From contig PMAK01000234.1 in assembly GCA_003153655.1 (NCBI GenBank), positions 3,155-13,337 of the forward strand: a stretch of 10,183 nt of DNA. The letters run 5' to 3'. The stretch's first letter is position 1; each line of letters begins with the position of its first letter. This DNA is from Phycisphaerales bacterium. GTDB taxonomy: Bacteria; Planctomycetota; Phycisphaerae; Tepidisphaerales; Tepidisphaeraceae. Shown here piece by piece: positions 1 through 7,221 of the stretch. The notes under the pieces were generated by a model. That model was not told where the DNA came from. It did not search any database and saw only the letters and a list, made by a program, of their open reading frames with translations. A program made the position numbers and the translations under genes.

Positions 1-135
1 ACCTGCGCGACGCTTTTGGATGCCCCGACCGGAAGATTGGCGATTTACTATGGTTGCGCTGATACGGTGACGGGATTGGCGTTTGGATATGTGAATGAGA
101 TCATTGATTTTGTTAAAGCCAATTCGCAGACATGA
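1..135 (+). CDS. C-terminal end of a GH130-like glycoside phosphorylase (partial)
   Basis: The reading frame is open from the first base and stops at TGA 133-135, giving 44 residues. The segment reads [19 protein letters not shown] followed by a helix-like end, [16 protein letters not shown] recognise this as the C-terminal strand and tail of glycoside hydrolase family 130, whose members often end in a (I/Y)YYGAADTVxGLA-type strand followed by a short helix. Family members phosphorolyse beta-1,4- or beta-1,2-mannosides, releasing mannose 1-phosphate, usually in the cytoplasm. Only the last part is visible, with no catalytic residue, so substrate and exact activity cannot be read. Its presence near an ABC sugar importer is suggestive only. 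A five-bladed-propeller hydrolase of a related family (GH43-like) is the main alternative. Confidence 0.65.
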   Translation, partial: TCATLLDAPTGRLAIYYGCADTVTGLAFGYVNEIIDFVKANSQT

Positions 136-145
136 TATGGCACGG

Positions 146-168
146 GCGAGCCTTGCCGAAAGGCTTGC
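146..168 (+). terminator. Hairpin after the GH130-like gene, possible terminator
   Basis: A 9-bp stem (146-154 with 160-168, one G-U pair) closes a 5-nt loop, starting 10 bases after the stop codon. No T-run follows, so it would be a poor intrinsic terminator. It may protect the 3' end or simply be a hairpin. Confidence 0.35.
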
Positions 169-205
169 AGTATAAGCCATGAGCGATGGCTGGGGCGGTT
201 CATCC

Positions 206-234
206 TTGACATTTGTTCGCAAAAAAGAGAACAT
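206..234 (+). promoter_or_regulatory. Candidate promoter of the toxin-antitoxin pair
   Basis: A perfect -35 hexamer TTGACA (206-211) is followed after 17 bases by GAACAT (229-234), a weak -10 matching 3 of 6 consensus positions. The predicted transcript start falls about at the ATG at 241, and no Shine-Dalgarno sequence precedes that ATG. If the promoter is real, the toxin mRNA would be leaderless or nearly so. Confidence 0.35.
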
Positions 235-240
235 CCCAAT

Positions 241-612
241 ATGCCGCAAACGGCCGTCGTTCTTTTTCGAGAGGACGATGGGTCGATTCCGCTTTTGGAT
301 TGGCTTGATGAATTGCCGGATAAGGCAAAGGATAAGTGCGTCGCCCGATTGCGGCGGTTAGCCGATCTGGGACACGAATTACGCCGTCCCGAGGCGGACT
401 TTCTTCACAACGGGATTTATGAATTGCGGGTCGGCCTGGTCGGAATAAATTACCGAATGTTGTACTTTTTTCATGGGAATCGCCTGGCGATAGTGGCGCA
501 TGGCCTGCTTAAGGAGAGACGAGTGCCTCCCGTCGAAATCGACCGGGCGATCAACAGAATGAGGCGGTATATGGCCAATCCGGCCAAACATACCGCGGAA
601 ATGCCAATATGA
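241..612 (+). CDS. HigB/RelE-superfamily toxin (phage Gp49-like)
   Basis: A 123-residue basic protein of the phage-derived Gp49-like/HigB group of the RelE superfamily. These are ribosome-dependent mRNA interferases that cleave mRNA during translation and are neutralised by the partner antitoxin. Family marks are visible in order: an N-terminal strand, DWLDELPDKAK (helix 1), LRRLADLGHELRRPEADFL (helix 2), then NGIYELRVGLVGINYRMLYFF, the typical G-(I/L)-YELR and YR-(M/V)-LYF strand pair. A late basic segment LLKERRVPPVEIDRAINR corresponds to the usual K-K-T-x-x-x-P-x-x-E-I-x-x-A helix. Length fits the family (about 100-120). The first in-frame ATG is used; no clear Shine-Dalgarno precedes it. 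The stop overlaps the antitoxin start as ATGA. The toxin-first order is that of HigBA-type modules. Family membership is well supported; activity is inferred. Confidence 0.85.
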   Translation: MPQTAVVLFREDDGSIPLLDWLDELPDKAKDKCVARLRRLADLGHELRRPEADFLHNGIYELRVGLVGINYRMLYFFHGNRLAIVAHGLLKERRVPPVEIDRAINRMRRYMANPAKHTAEMPI

Positions 613-941
613 AGCCTAAAATCCGGCGAACAACGACCGATGCATTGCAAATCATTCATGAGCGGTTTTACGCGGGGCGGCCTCGCCGCATTGCCCAACT
701 CCAGGAGGCTCAGGCGAATGACGACATTGCCCGTAAGATTTACATGATCCGGACCTCGGCGAACCTGACTCAGCGCCAATTGGCCAAGCTTGTGGGAACG
801 ACGGCGTCGGTCATCTGCCGCCTGGAAGACGCGAAATACGAAGGACATTCGCTGGCATTGCTGAACCGCATCGCAATGGCGCTGGACAAGCGCGTCCGGA
901 TCGAGTTCGTGCCGCTGGTTAAGAAGAGACGGTCGGCATGA
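609..941 (+). CDS. HigA-like XRE-family antitoxin
   Basis: A 110-residue protein starting inside the toxin stop codon (ATG 609-611, toxin TGA 610-612), so translation is probably coupled. Residues of about 38-95 form a helix-turn-helix of the XRE/Cro type: an entry helix ending IRTSANLTQ, then RQLAKLVGTT and ASVICRLEDAKYEGHSLALL, followed by a last helix, NRIAMALDKRVRIEFVP. The spacing Q-x-x-LA-x-x-x-G-T-x-x-x-(I/V)-x-x-(I/L)-E is the expected one. The N-terminal third is basic and may bind the toxin. Members of this group neutralise HigB-like toxins and repress their own promoter by binding operators in it; here that would act on the 206-240 region, although I see no clear palindrome there. 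Confidence 0.85.
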   Translation: MKPKIRRTTTDALQIIHERFYAGRPRRIAQLQEAQANDDIARKIYMIRTSANLTQRQLAKLVGTTASVICRLEDAKYEGHSLALLNRIAMALDKRVRIEFVPLVKKRRSA

Positions 942-1068
942 GATGATTCTGAGATGCAACAGGGACGATCGAATTATTGGAGGGGAGTTTACCGGTTCGG
1001 GTGGGGCATTAAGGAAGGCGTTACCCGATGCTGAGAAACCATAAGCAAGGCTTGGCACAACAATTTAC
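942..1068 (+). other. Non-coding spacer after the antitoxin
   Basis: A 127-base stretch between the antitoxin stop and the terminator at 1069. It contains a 26-codon ATG frame (954-1034) without a ribosome binding site, which I do not call as a gene. I recognise no RNA family in it. It is probably the 3' untranslated part of the toxin-antitoxin mRNA, although an unrecognised small RNA ending at the terminator is possible. Confidence 0.4.
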
Positions 1069-1108
1069 CCGCCGGCGTCAAATATTCCCGACGCCGGCGG
1101 TTTTTTTT
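1069..1108 (+). terminator. Strong intrinsic terminator
   Basis: A perfect 11-bp GC-rich stem, CCGCCGGCGTC (1069-1079) with GACGCCGGCGG (1090-1100), closes a 10-nt loop and is followed directly by eight T (1101-1108). It ends transcription from the toxin-antitoxin side and insulates the pseudopilin promoter just downstream. Confidence 0.9.
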
Positions 1109-1143
1109 GGTCCTTTTGGACACGCTTTCCCGAAAGAATAAGA

Positions 1144-1171
1144 TTGACACAATATTTTTCATATATATGAT
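1144..1171 (+). promoter_or_regulatory. Sigma70-type promoter of the pseudopilin cassette
   Basis: TTGACA (1144-1149), a 16-base AT-rich spacer and TATGAT (1166-1171). Both hexamers are close to or at consensus. The predicted start is about 1178, giving a leader of about 29 bases to the ATG at 1207. GAGGAG (1196-1201), five bases before the ATG, is a good Shine-Dalgarno sequence. Confidence 0.7.
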
Positions 1172-1206
1172 TATGAGCAATTCGCGGATTTTCACGAGGA
1201 GCGTGC

Positions 1207-2328
1207 ATGTCTATTAAGAGCGTCAAACGAGGCTTTACTCTGGTCGAACTGCTGGTGGTGATCGGGATCATTGCGTTGTTGATTTCGATATTGCTGCCAG
1301 CGCTGAACCGTGCCAGGGAGCAGGCGAATCTTGTGGCGTGTATGTCCAATTTGCGCAACATCGGGCAACTCATCCAGGAATATGCTGCGGATAATCGCGG
1401 GTATCTGCCCTATGGATATGCAACCGTCCCGGCACCGGGAGTTGGCGGTGAGCCGCTAAACACAACTGAGTATGTCTCAGGTAATGATTTGCAGAGCGTG
1501 CCATGCTGGAATTGGCCCGACAGCCTCTCTCGCGAGACAAACAATAAGGCCCCTGGCGATGGTGGATCATTGGTTTGGGATCCATCTACGAGCGCCTCTG
1601 GTTTTTTGGCACAGAACGAAGGAAATATGTCGCCGGATTTTCTCGGTGTGTTTCATGATTATGACACATCCGGGCTTCCCTATCAGACCCGCGTTTCAGA
1701 CTACATGGGCAACGCGGTTGTTATGATTGATTGCAACATGTGGGATCCAAGGTATAAGCAAACCGGAGGAGCGGACCCCAAGCAAGGGTACTTGTCCCTT
1801 CGCCAACTTGGCAGCATCAGGCGGCCTGCTGAGACAATGATGGTCTGGTGCGGTCCGCAAAGCCTTACCGACGGACAGAGTGCCGCAGCTCTTGGCGCAA
1901 ATTATGGTTGGTTGGCTGAACAACTGGATGGATCGGTAATGGAATGGGGTGGTGCTACCTACGGGCAGTATTATCCGACACCAGCAGGAGCTGTTCAATC
2001 ACCGGCTAACCAATTGTGGCCAACAAATCCAATTGCTCTCGGAAATCCGGGAACATTTATTCCGCCGATTAGCGGCCTAACGCTTGTGAATGCCTCTACT
2101 GGATTGGGCGCCACTCTTTTCTGCAACCAGGGAGAGAACGTGGATATCACAAATCGCCGGGATAAATATGCCTCAATGTGCAACATGCGATTTCGGCACA
2201 TGAATAACACAACGTTAAACGCCCTTTTCATCGACGGGCATGTGGAATCACGAGTACTCATGCAGGTGGTGGCTAGGGATGTGTCGATCACCACATCAAT
2301 TGGTTACGGTCCTCCGCCGGGGCAATGA
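1207..2328 (+). CDS. Type II secretion/type IV pilin-like pseudopilin with H-X-DG C-terminal motif
   Basis: A 373-residue protein with a class III (prepilin) signal. After a short basic leader (MSIKSVKRG) the cleavage motif [13 protein letters not shown] appears, with the conserved Glu at +5 of the mature protein, followed by about 20 hydrophobic residues. Prepilin peptidase would cut after Gly9 and methylate Phe10. Next comes [20 protein letters not shown], the amphipathic helix seen in planctomycete and verrucomicrobial pseudopilins, then [10 protein letters not shown]. The middle (about residues 70-320) is a large variable globular part. Near the end [19 protein letters not shown] matches the H-X9-DG motif of prepilin processing-associated proteins, but with 11 residues between His and DG. 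Such pseudopilins are much longer than GspG (about 140) and are highly paralogous in these phyla; their substrates are unknown. The next gene overlaps it by ATGA. Confidence 0.88.
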   Translation: MSIKSVKRGFTLVELLVVIGIIALLISILLPALNRAREQANLVACMSNLRNIGQLIQEYAADNRGYLPYGYATVPAPGVGGEPLNTTEYVSGNDLQSVPCWNWPDSLSRETNNKAPGDGGSLVWDPSTSASGFLAQNEGNMSPDFLGVFHDYDTSGLPYQTRVSDYMGNAVVMIDCNMWDPRYKQTGGADPKQGYLSLRQLGSIRRPAETMMVWCGPQSLTDGQSAAALGANYGWLAEQLDGSVMEWGGATYGQYYPTPAGAVQSPANQLWPTNPIALGNPGTFIPPISGLTLVNASTGLGATLFCNQGENVDITNRRDKYASMCNMRFRHMNNTTLNALFIDGHVESRVLMQVVARDVSITTSIGYGPPPGQ

Positions 2329-2927
2329 GCAAGTTGGAGGCACCTGATAGAAGACGTGGCCCAGAGATTGATGGACCAATCGAGATCGTAGTTAAAGACA
2401 GGGAGATAGCCAAGTTGACAATGAGCGTTAGAGAAAAACTTAACGACAAGAAGCTCGGAATCGGCGTGGCGGTCGGACTGATTGTCGTGGCTGGGTTGGT
2501 TCTTGGACATTATTTCCTGTCTCACTGGACGCCCAGCGTAAATGTGACGCAGGCGTATTTCACTGACGACGATGGGCAGACTTACTACAAAGATACCGTC
2601 TATCAATTCCCACCATTCGAAAAGGGCGGAAAAACTGTATCGCTGGTAACACTCGGAGAATCCAACGGCCACCGGTTTATTGCGTTTCTCTCCCGTTATA
2701 CGCCCAGCGCACAGAAGGAACTTCAGAAAAGATACGATGATGCAGTGAAGAATGGCTTATCGGTGCAAAAGACGATGTTAGATTCGATGACATATTTTGG
2801 CGGCCAGATGGAAGTGAAGTTACCAGGGAGTGGCCATTCTTGGGTGCCTACTTCGCAAGTCGGAAGACTCGATGTGCGATCTCCGGATGGAAAGATTCCG
2901 GATAAATATATCGACCAACCTTCGTAG
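2325..2927 (+). CDS. Single-pass membrane protein of unknown function, paralog A
   Basis: A 200-residue protein whose ATG overlaps the pseudopilin stop (ATGA, 2325-2328), implying coupled translation. Residues 1-45 are charged and probably cytoplasmic. About 46-68 ([21 protein letters not shown]) is one transmembrane helix, so about 130 residues are probably exported. The exported part has [46 protein letters not shown] (helical) and a Gly/Pro-rich end PGSGHSWVP...[16 protein letters not shown]. The whole segment from about residue 34 recurs in the next gene. An internal ATG at 2421 (MSVREKL) lines up with where similarity to the paralog begins and is an alternative start, but it lacks a nearby Shine-Dalgarno. 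I know of no assigned function. My recollection, unchecked, is that similar DDGxTW/PPF proteins sit beside H-X-DG pseudopilins in other planctomycetes. A pilus-assembly or pilin-anchoring partner is a guess from position. Confidence 0.8.
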   Translation: MSKLEAPDRRRGPEIDGPIEIVVKDREIAKLTMSVREKLNDKKLGIGVAVGLIVVAGLVLGHYFLSHWTPSVNVTQAYFTDDDGQTYYKDTVYQFPPFEKGGKTVSLVTLGESNGHRFIAFLSRYTPSAQKELQKRYDDAVKNGLSVQKTMLDSMTYFGGQMEVKLPGSGHSWVPTSQVGRLDVRSPDGKIPDKYIDQPS

Positions 2928-3511
2928 CTTCTGCTTCCGGTGGGCGGCGGGGCCGAAAGTCATTAAAATAAAACGGGGCGTCCTTGGGCACCGTGGCAAA
3001 AGCTGTCATGCCGCAAAGCGCTTATGATTTTTCGATCCGAGAATCGCTGCAAAGAAACCGCAAGGTAGGTTTAGCGGTCGCAATGATTATGATCCTCGTG
3101 GCAGCAGGGGTTGCCACTCACTATCTCTGGCCTCACGGCAAACAATTCGATCCTTCAAAAGCATTTTATACCGAGGACGATGGCCGAACCTATTTCGTGG
3201 ACAGCGTCTATAATTTCCCACCATTCGATCACAATGGAAAGACCGCGGTGGAGGCGGTAGTCGCCGTTTCGGACGGACATTATTTCGTAGGATACCTGCT
3301 TCGGTACAAACCCGAGGCCCGCAAGGAGCTCCAGGAAAAGTATGACGATGCGGTAAAAAACAACTTGCCCTTACAAAAGACTGTGTTGGATGCGATGGGG
3401 GCGATGTCGGGTCAAATGGAAGGGAAACTACCGGGCCCTGGCCACCCCTGGGTTCCAAACGGGCGGATTCCAAAATTGGACGTCAGATCTCCGGATGGAA
3501 AGATTCCGGAT
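2878..3511 (+). repeat. 26-bp identical segments marking the tandem gene duplication
   Basis: Positions 2878-2903 and 3486-3511 are identical over 26 bases and encode the end motif RSPDGKIPD in the two neighbouring paralogs. Outside this and a short shared CCACCATTCGA stretch the DNA has diverged. This points to an old tandem duplication with the C-terminal end held by selection or by local gene conversion. Confidence 0.75.
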
Positions 3512-3532
3512 CGCTACATCGACAATCCATAG
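2984..3532 (+). CDS. Single-pass membrane protein of unknown function, paralog B
   Basis: The second tandem copy of the family, about 175-183 residues. From AFYTEDDGRTYFVD to the C-terminus it aligns without gaps to paralog A; I count 73 identities in 123 positions. The order is a short basic N-terminus (SIRESLQRNRK), one transmembrane helix (VGLAVAMIMILVAAGVATHYL), then the exported domain with NFPPFDHNGKT, DGHYFVGYLLRYKPEARKEL, KLPGPGHPWVP and [15 protein letters not shown]. The start is uncertain: TTG 2984, with GGGG at 2975-2978 as a weak ribosome site, GTG 2993 or ATG 3008. All three keep the helix, and the ATG gives a length best matching the conserved part of paralog A. Only about 56-80 bases separate it from paralog A and no terminator lies between, so it is probably in the same transcript. 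Function unknown. Confidence 0.75.
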   Translation: MGTVAKAVMPQSAYDFSIRESLQRNRKVGLAVAMIMILVAAGVATHYLWPHGKQFDPSKAFYTEDDGRTYFVDSVYNFPPFDHNGKTAVEAVVAVSDGHYFVGYLLRYKPEARKELQEKYDDAVKNNLPLQKTVLDAMGAMSGQMEGKLPGPGHPWVPNGRIPKLDVRSPDGKIPDRYIDNP

Positions 3533-3591
3533 ATTGCATTCCACTCGCGCTTAATATTCGGACCGACGCGATCCGGCTCTATTGGTATTGC

Positions 3592-4530
3592 TTATTTCAA
3601 CCCCGTCGTCGCAATCCCCTGAATGAAGGTCTTCTGTGCCACGAAGAAGAGCAGAATCACGGGGAGCATCACCAGCATTGACGCGGCCATCAGCAGATTC
3701 CAATCGGTGCCACCTTGCGCGCTTTGGAAGGCCTGTAAACCCAGGGCTAGCGTGTATTGTTGCGGGCGCTGGAGATAGAGGAGCGGGCCGAGGAAGTTGT
3801 TCCAGGCCCACATGAATGAGAAGAGGGCGACGACCGCGAGGGCCGGGCGGCTCAGGGGGAGCATGATCCGCCAGAAGATGCCCCATTCGGTGCAGCCGTC
3901 GATTCGGGCGGCTTCGCTCAGGTCGTCGGGGATGGTCAGGAAGAATTGGCGGAGGAGGAAGATGCTGAAGGCGCTGCCGAACCAGGCTGGGAGCCAGAGC
4001 GGCTTGAAGGTGCCGAGCATCTGGAGTGGCGTGTGATCGCCGATGAAGCGGAAGACGATGAAGAGCGGGAGCATCATCACGGGGAACGGGATCATCATTG
4101 TTGAGAGCATGAGAACGAACAGAAAGCCGCGGCCTTTGAAGCGGATCTTGGCGAAGCCATAGGCGACGACGGCGCTGGAGAGGGTTGTGCCGAGAACGGA
4201 AAGGGCGGCGATCAGCAGAGTATTGCGGGTGTAGAGGGGGAAATCAGCCTTGGGGGAGGAGATCGCGCTCCAGTAATTCATCGGGACGGCCGGATGCGGA
4301 ATCAACTGCGGCGGAAAGCTCGTGGTTTTGTCCACGGTTTTGAGACTGGTGGAGATCATCCAGAGGAACGGCATGAGATAGCCGAAACAGATCAACATAA
4401 TGGCCAGGAGGGCGAACCATCGATGCGGATAGCGCCGCCTTCGCCTGCGAATCCTGGGGATTGCGGAGATGACTATGGCCGCTTCGCGCTGCTCGAGCAT
4501 TTGTGGAGAATCAGTAGGCAGAGTGCTCAT
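3592..4530 (-). CDS. ABC sugar transporter permease, MalG type
   Basis: A 312-residue inner-membrane permease of the MalG/CUT1 group. After a cytoplasmic tail with an arginine run (IRRRRRRYPHRW, about residues 27-38) come six predicted helices, the first being ALLAIMLICFGYLMPFLWMI, followed by STSLKT, typical of MalG. The cytoplasmic EAA loop that docks the ATPase is at about 206-225: EAARIDGCTEWGIFWRIMLP, with the conserved G at the expected place and P before the next helix. The C-terminus ends FIQGIATTGLK, resembling the F-x-x-G-(L/I)-x-x-G-x-x-K end of the family. The ATG directly follows the stop of the upstream permease gene with no gap. It is the last gene of a three-gene operon; no clear terminator is seen in the 59 bases before the convergent paralog B gene. 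Substrate unknown. Confidence 0.93.
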   Translation of the reverse strand: MSTLPTDSPQMLEQREAAIVISAIPRIRRRRRRYPHRWFALLAIMLICFGYLMPFLWMISTSLKTVDKTTSFPPQLIPHPAVPMNYWSAISSPKADFPLYTRNTLLIAALSVLGTTLSSAVVAYGFAKIRFKGRGFLFVLMLSTMMIPFPVMMLPLFIVFRFIGDHTPLQMLGTFKPLWLPAWFGSAFSIFLLRQFFLTIPDDLSEAARIDGCTEWGIFWRIMLPLSRPALAVVALFSFMWAWNNFLGPLLYLQRPQQYTLALGLQAFQSAQGGTDWNLLMAASMLVMLPVILLFFVAQKTFIQGIATTGLK

Positions 4531-5433
4531 TTATTTACCCTGGTAATGAACCCATCTGCTGCTGGTCCAGAACGCCACACCCGTCAGGACGAGCACGATT
4601 ACGAGCATGATCCAGGCCATGGCGCTTGCGTAGCCGATTTGCAGATACACAAACGCATTGTCGTAGAGATACATCGACAGAAAATAAGTTTTATGGACCG
4701 GGCCGCCGTTGGTCATGATGTACGGGATATCGAAAATCTGCAGTGCGCCGATGATGGCCATGATGAGGTTGAAAAAGATGACGGGGGACAGCATGGGGAT
4801 GGTGACGTGCCGCATGCGGCCGAGAAGTCCGGCGCCATCAAGCTCAGCGGCTTCGTACAATTCAACCGGCACATCCTGCAGGCCGGCGAGATAAATCACC
4901 ACGGCATTTCCGACACCCCAGAGGCTCATCAGCGCCAGCGTGGGCATAGCCCATTGCGGGTCGCCGAGCCATGGCGGAAGGGGGAAATTGAGCTTTGCCG
5001 GCAGAATATCATTTAGCCTGCCGAGCAGGAGGTTGAATAGTCCGAGCCTCGGATTCAGCATCCACATCCAAACCATGGCCGACGCGACGATCGGCACGAG
5101 GGAAGGCATGAAGATGATTGTTCGCCAGATGGCGCGGCCGGGGATTTCGACGTTAAGCAGCATTGCCAGGCCGAGCGAAACAAGCAGCCCGGCCGGAAGG
5201 GCCATTGCCGTGTAATAAAACGTATTGCTCGTCGCCTGCCAGAATGTTTTGTCGTGAAGGAGATCTGTGTAGTTGTGCGCGGCGATGTATCGCGGTGGCT
5301 GCAACATATCGAATTTGCAAAGGCTGAAATAAAACGACAATCCGATCGGAATCAATGTGAAAACGATAAACCCAATGAGCCATGGCGAGAGAAACGCCAT
5401 CCCTTTGCCAAATTGACGAAGTTCACTTTGCAT
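4531..5433 (-). CDS. ABC sugar transporter permease, MalF/UgpA type
   Basis: A 300-residue permease of the CUT1 group, pairing with the MalG-type protein in a heterodimeric channel. FLSPWLIGFIVFTLIPIGLSF is the first helix and carries the typical S-P-W-L-I-G-F start. The EAA docking loop is at about 194-213: EAAELDGAGLLGRMRHVTIP, again with the invariant G and P. GGP (about 243-245) in IMTNGGPVHKT is the usual periplasmic T-x-GGP motif. Six helices can be counted. Length is that of the short MalF/UgpA class without the large periplasmic loop of E. coli MalF. The ATG lies 11 bases inside the end of the binding-protein gene and has no clear Shine-Dalgarno, so expression probably depends on translational coupling. 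Confidence 0.93.
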   Translation of the reverse strand: MQSELRQFGKGMAFLSPWLIGFIVFTLIPIGLSFYFSLCKFDMLQPPRYIAAHNYTDLLHDKTFWQATSNTFYYTAMALPAGLLVSLGLAMLLNVEIPGRAIWRTIIFMPSLVPIVASAMVWMWMLNPRLGLFNLLLGRLNDILPAKLNFPLPPWLGDPQWAMPTLALMSLWGVGNAVVIYLAGLQDVPVELYEAAELDGAGLLGRMRHVTIPMLSPVIFFNLIMAIIGALQIFDIPYIMTNGGPVHKTYFLSMYLYDNAFVYLQIGYASAMAWIMLVIVLVLTGVAFWTSSRWVHYQGK

Positions 5434-7108
5434 CGGATTGCGGACTTTCTTGGGTGTCGAGATTTGTATTCTCGGGAACGTCCAGGGCTTTGTTCAGCTC
5501 CTTCTGGCAACGCACCTGTTCCTCATTGAGGATTTCAGCGGTTGTGCCATGAAGCATGTAAGAGCGCTCCGCGGCCTGGGTCAGCTCATCATAGATTTGC
5601 GGCCAGTTGATCAGTCGGGGAAGCGGCCGCGCGTTGGGGCTGGCGGCCAGGGCTTCGTATACGTCAACATAGGGACTAGGGTGATTGTCTTTGTACTGCT
5701 GACTTTCGACGGCGAGGGGAGATAGATTGCAGTGTTCCGAGCTGAGTTTTTCGATCTGGTCCTGCCGGCTGGCGAAGGCGATGAATTCCATCGCTTCCTT
5801 TTTGTGCTTGGATGTGCTGGGGATTACCCATACGTCCATGCCAGCCCAAGTGATATTGTCCACGCCCGGCACGGCTGATGGAAAGGCGGCAGCGCCCCAT
5901 TGACAATACTGCTGACGCATTTTGGCCGGCAGCCATTTCGCCAGTTTGTCCGAGACTTTTCCATCGACGAACGTAACGTAAATATCTTTGACTCCCGCGG
6001 GCCAGCGGAACATTTGAGCGCTCGCTGGGACATCGGGGGCGACGGTGCGGCCGCCGCCGCTTGGGGGATCACCCGGGCCGAGCAACTTCTGAACCAGGTT
6101 CAGGCTCATGCCAAGATCGATTTTATCGAAATCCACTTCTCGCTGAAGCTGATCCGGCGGAACATGCCAGCGATTGAACGACGGCTTAAGCTTTTCGATG
6201 AAGGCGGAGATCCAGGGGCCTTGCGCTTCCATCGCATTCCAGCCAACGAGGAAGGGATTTTGTGGCGTATCGAACATTCCAGTGGCGCCGCTGCTGAAAC
6301 CGCTGCGGAATTCGGCCAGTGAATCCCGGCCAAGCCGTTCGCTATAGCTGCGAATCCAGTTATAAGCCGCAAACATTTGAGGCGAATTGATCAGGACCTT
6401 GGTGCCGGTTGGGTCGGCGATCGAAGCGCCGAACCAATAGCCCATCACGTTGGTGGCGGTGCCGGGCTCCAGAGGAATACAGCCGGTGACGGACAGGTGT
6501 TTTGAGCCGCCGCTTGTAACCCAGGTATCTATGGCGGCGGCGTATTTATCCAGTTCGGCCATCGTTTGCGGAGGACGATCCGGGTCGAGGCCGGCCGCTC
6601 TCAATTGGGCCGCCTTTTCGTGAAATATTTCCTTGTTCCATAACATTGCGATGCACCAGACCGTGCTGGGGATGGCGTAGAGCTTTCCGTGATATTCGCA
6701 GCCATCGTAGAAGACATGTTTGTAATGGTCTCGGGTCAGGCCGTATTCCTGAACATAGTTGTCCAGCGGCTCCAGCGCGTTCATCGAAGCGAACTGCAAA
6801 ACCTGGGTATCCCATAGTCCGGCCACATCGGGGGGGACGCCGGCGGCGGTGGCGATGAGCGTCTTGCGATCGATCTGGCTCATGGAAGTAAAATCGACCC
6901 AGATTCCCTTGTCTTTGCCGACGGTGTTATTGAACGCATCGACGACTTCTTTCATCTGGTCAGCCTCGAGGCCGGTCCATTTTTCCCAATATTGGATTCG
7001 AACGCGTCCCTCAGGCGAGTTCATTTGGGGTCTGGGCCCAAACGCCAGCATTGCCGCGGCGCTGAGGATCATGAGCGAGATCAAAGTTATGGAGAGGAGT
7101 CGTTTCAC
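5423..7108 (-). CDS. Extracellular solute-binding protein of a sugar ABC importer (family 1)
   Basis: A 561-residue carbohydrate-binding component, larger than the usual 400-450. The N-terminus (MKRLLSITLISLMILSAAAMLAFG) is a signal peptide or membrane anchor without the lipobox cysteine. The mature part begins VRIQYWEKWTGLEADQMKEVVDAFN, the typical first strand and helix of family 1 binding proteins. Other family marks are ATAAGVPPDVAGLWD, the hinge-like MEAQGPWISAFI segment and MDVWVIPSTSKHKKEAMEFIAF near the end. Ligand residues cannot be named. The start is GTG at 7106-7108: an in-frame stop lies 14 codons upstream with no ATG between, and no clear Shine-Dalgarno precedes it. It is the first gene of the operon and overlaps the MalF-type gene by 11 bases. 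The acidic C-terminal tail of about 25 residues looks disordered. Confidence 0.92.
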   Translation of the reverse strand: MKRLLSITLISLMILSAAAMLAFGPRPQMNSPEGRVRIQYWEKWTGLEADQMKEVVDAFNNTVGKDKGIWVDFTSMSQIDRKTLIATAAGVPPDVAGLWDTQVLQFASMNALEPLDNYVQEYGLTRDHYKHVFYDGCEYHGKLYAIPSTVWCIAMLWNKEIFHEKAAQLRAAGLDPDRPPQTMAELDKYAAAIDTWVTSGGSKHLSVTGCIPLEPGTATNVMGYWFGASIADPTGTKVLINSPQMFAAYNWIRSYSERLGRDSLAEFRSGFSSGATGMFDTPQNPFLVGWNAMEAQGPWISAFIEKLKPSFNRWHVPPDQLQREVDFDKIDLGMSLNLVQKLLGPGDPPSGGGRTVAPDVPASAQMFRWPAGVKDIYVTFVDGKVSDKLAKWLPAKMRQQYCQWGAAAFPSAVPGVDNITWAGMDVWVIPSTSKHKKEAMEFIAFASRQDQIEKLSSEHCNLSPLAVESQQYKDNHPSPYVDVYEALAASPNARPLPRLINWPQIYDELTQAAERSYMLHGTTAEILNEEQVRCQKELNKALDVPENTNLDTQESPQSDAK

Positions 7109-7221
7109 AATTTTGTGCCGAACACCAACAGGATTTGCCGCAGGCCTTTATTGAGGCATCGCCGCGGGCTTAGCAGCGGCCGGAAGGATCACATTCGGCA
7201 GCTAAAGAATCGTAATGATCG

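Noticed and set aside
954..1034. 26-codon ORF after the antitoxin, starting MQQGRSNYWRG
   Set aside because: No ribosome site, very short, no known relative; plausible peptide but not supportable.
471..1058. 195-codon minus-strand open frame over the toxin-antitoxin region
   Set aside because: Antisense to two well-supported genes that overlap by ATGA; no motif or start signal.
1207..2328. DUF1559 family assignment of the pseudopilin
   Set aside because: The N-terminal signal is shared, but the [20 protein letters not shown] segment and the DG-motif spacing fit the H-X-DG group better than typical DUF1559 proteins.
4294..5016. 240-codon plus-strand open frame across the two permease genes
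   Set aside because: It spans the junction of two clear permeases on the other strand; its composition (His-, Glu- and Asp-rich, no fold signals) is typical of an antisense shadow.
5423..7108. Binding protein as a lipoprotein
   Set aside because: No cysteine follows the hydrophobic N-terminal segment, so no lipobox is present.
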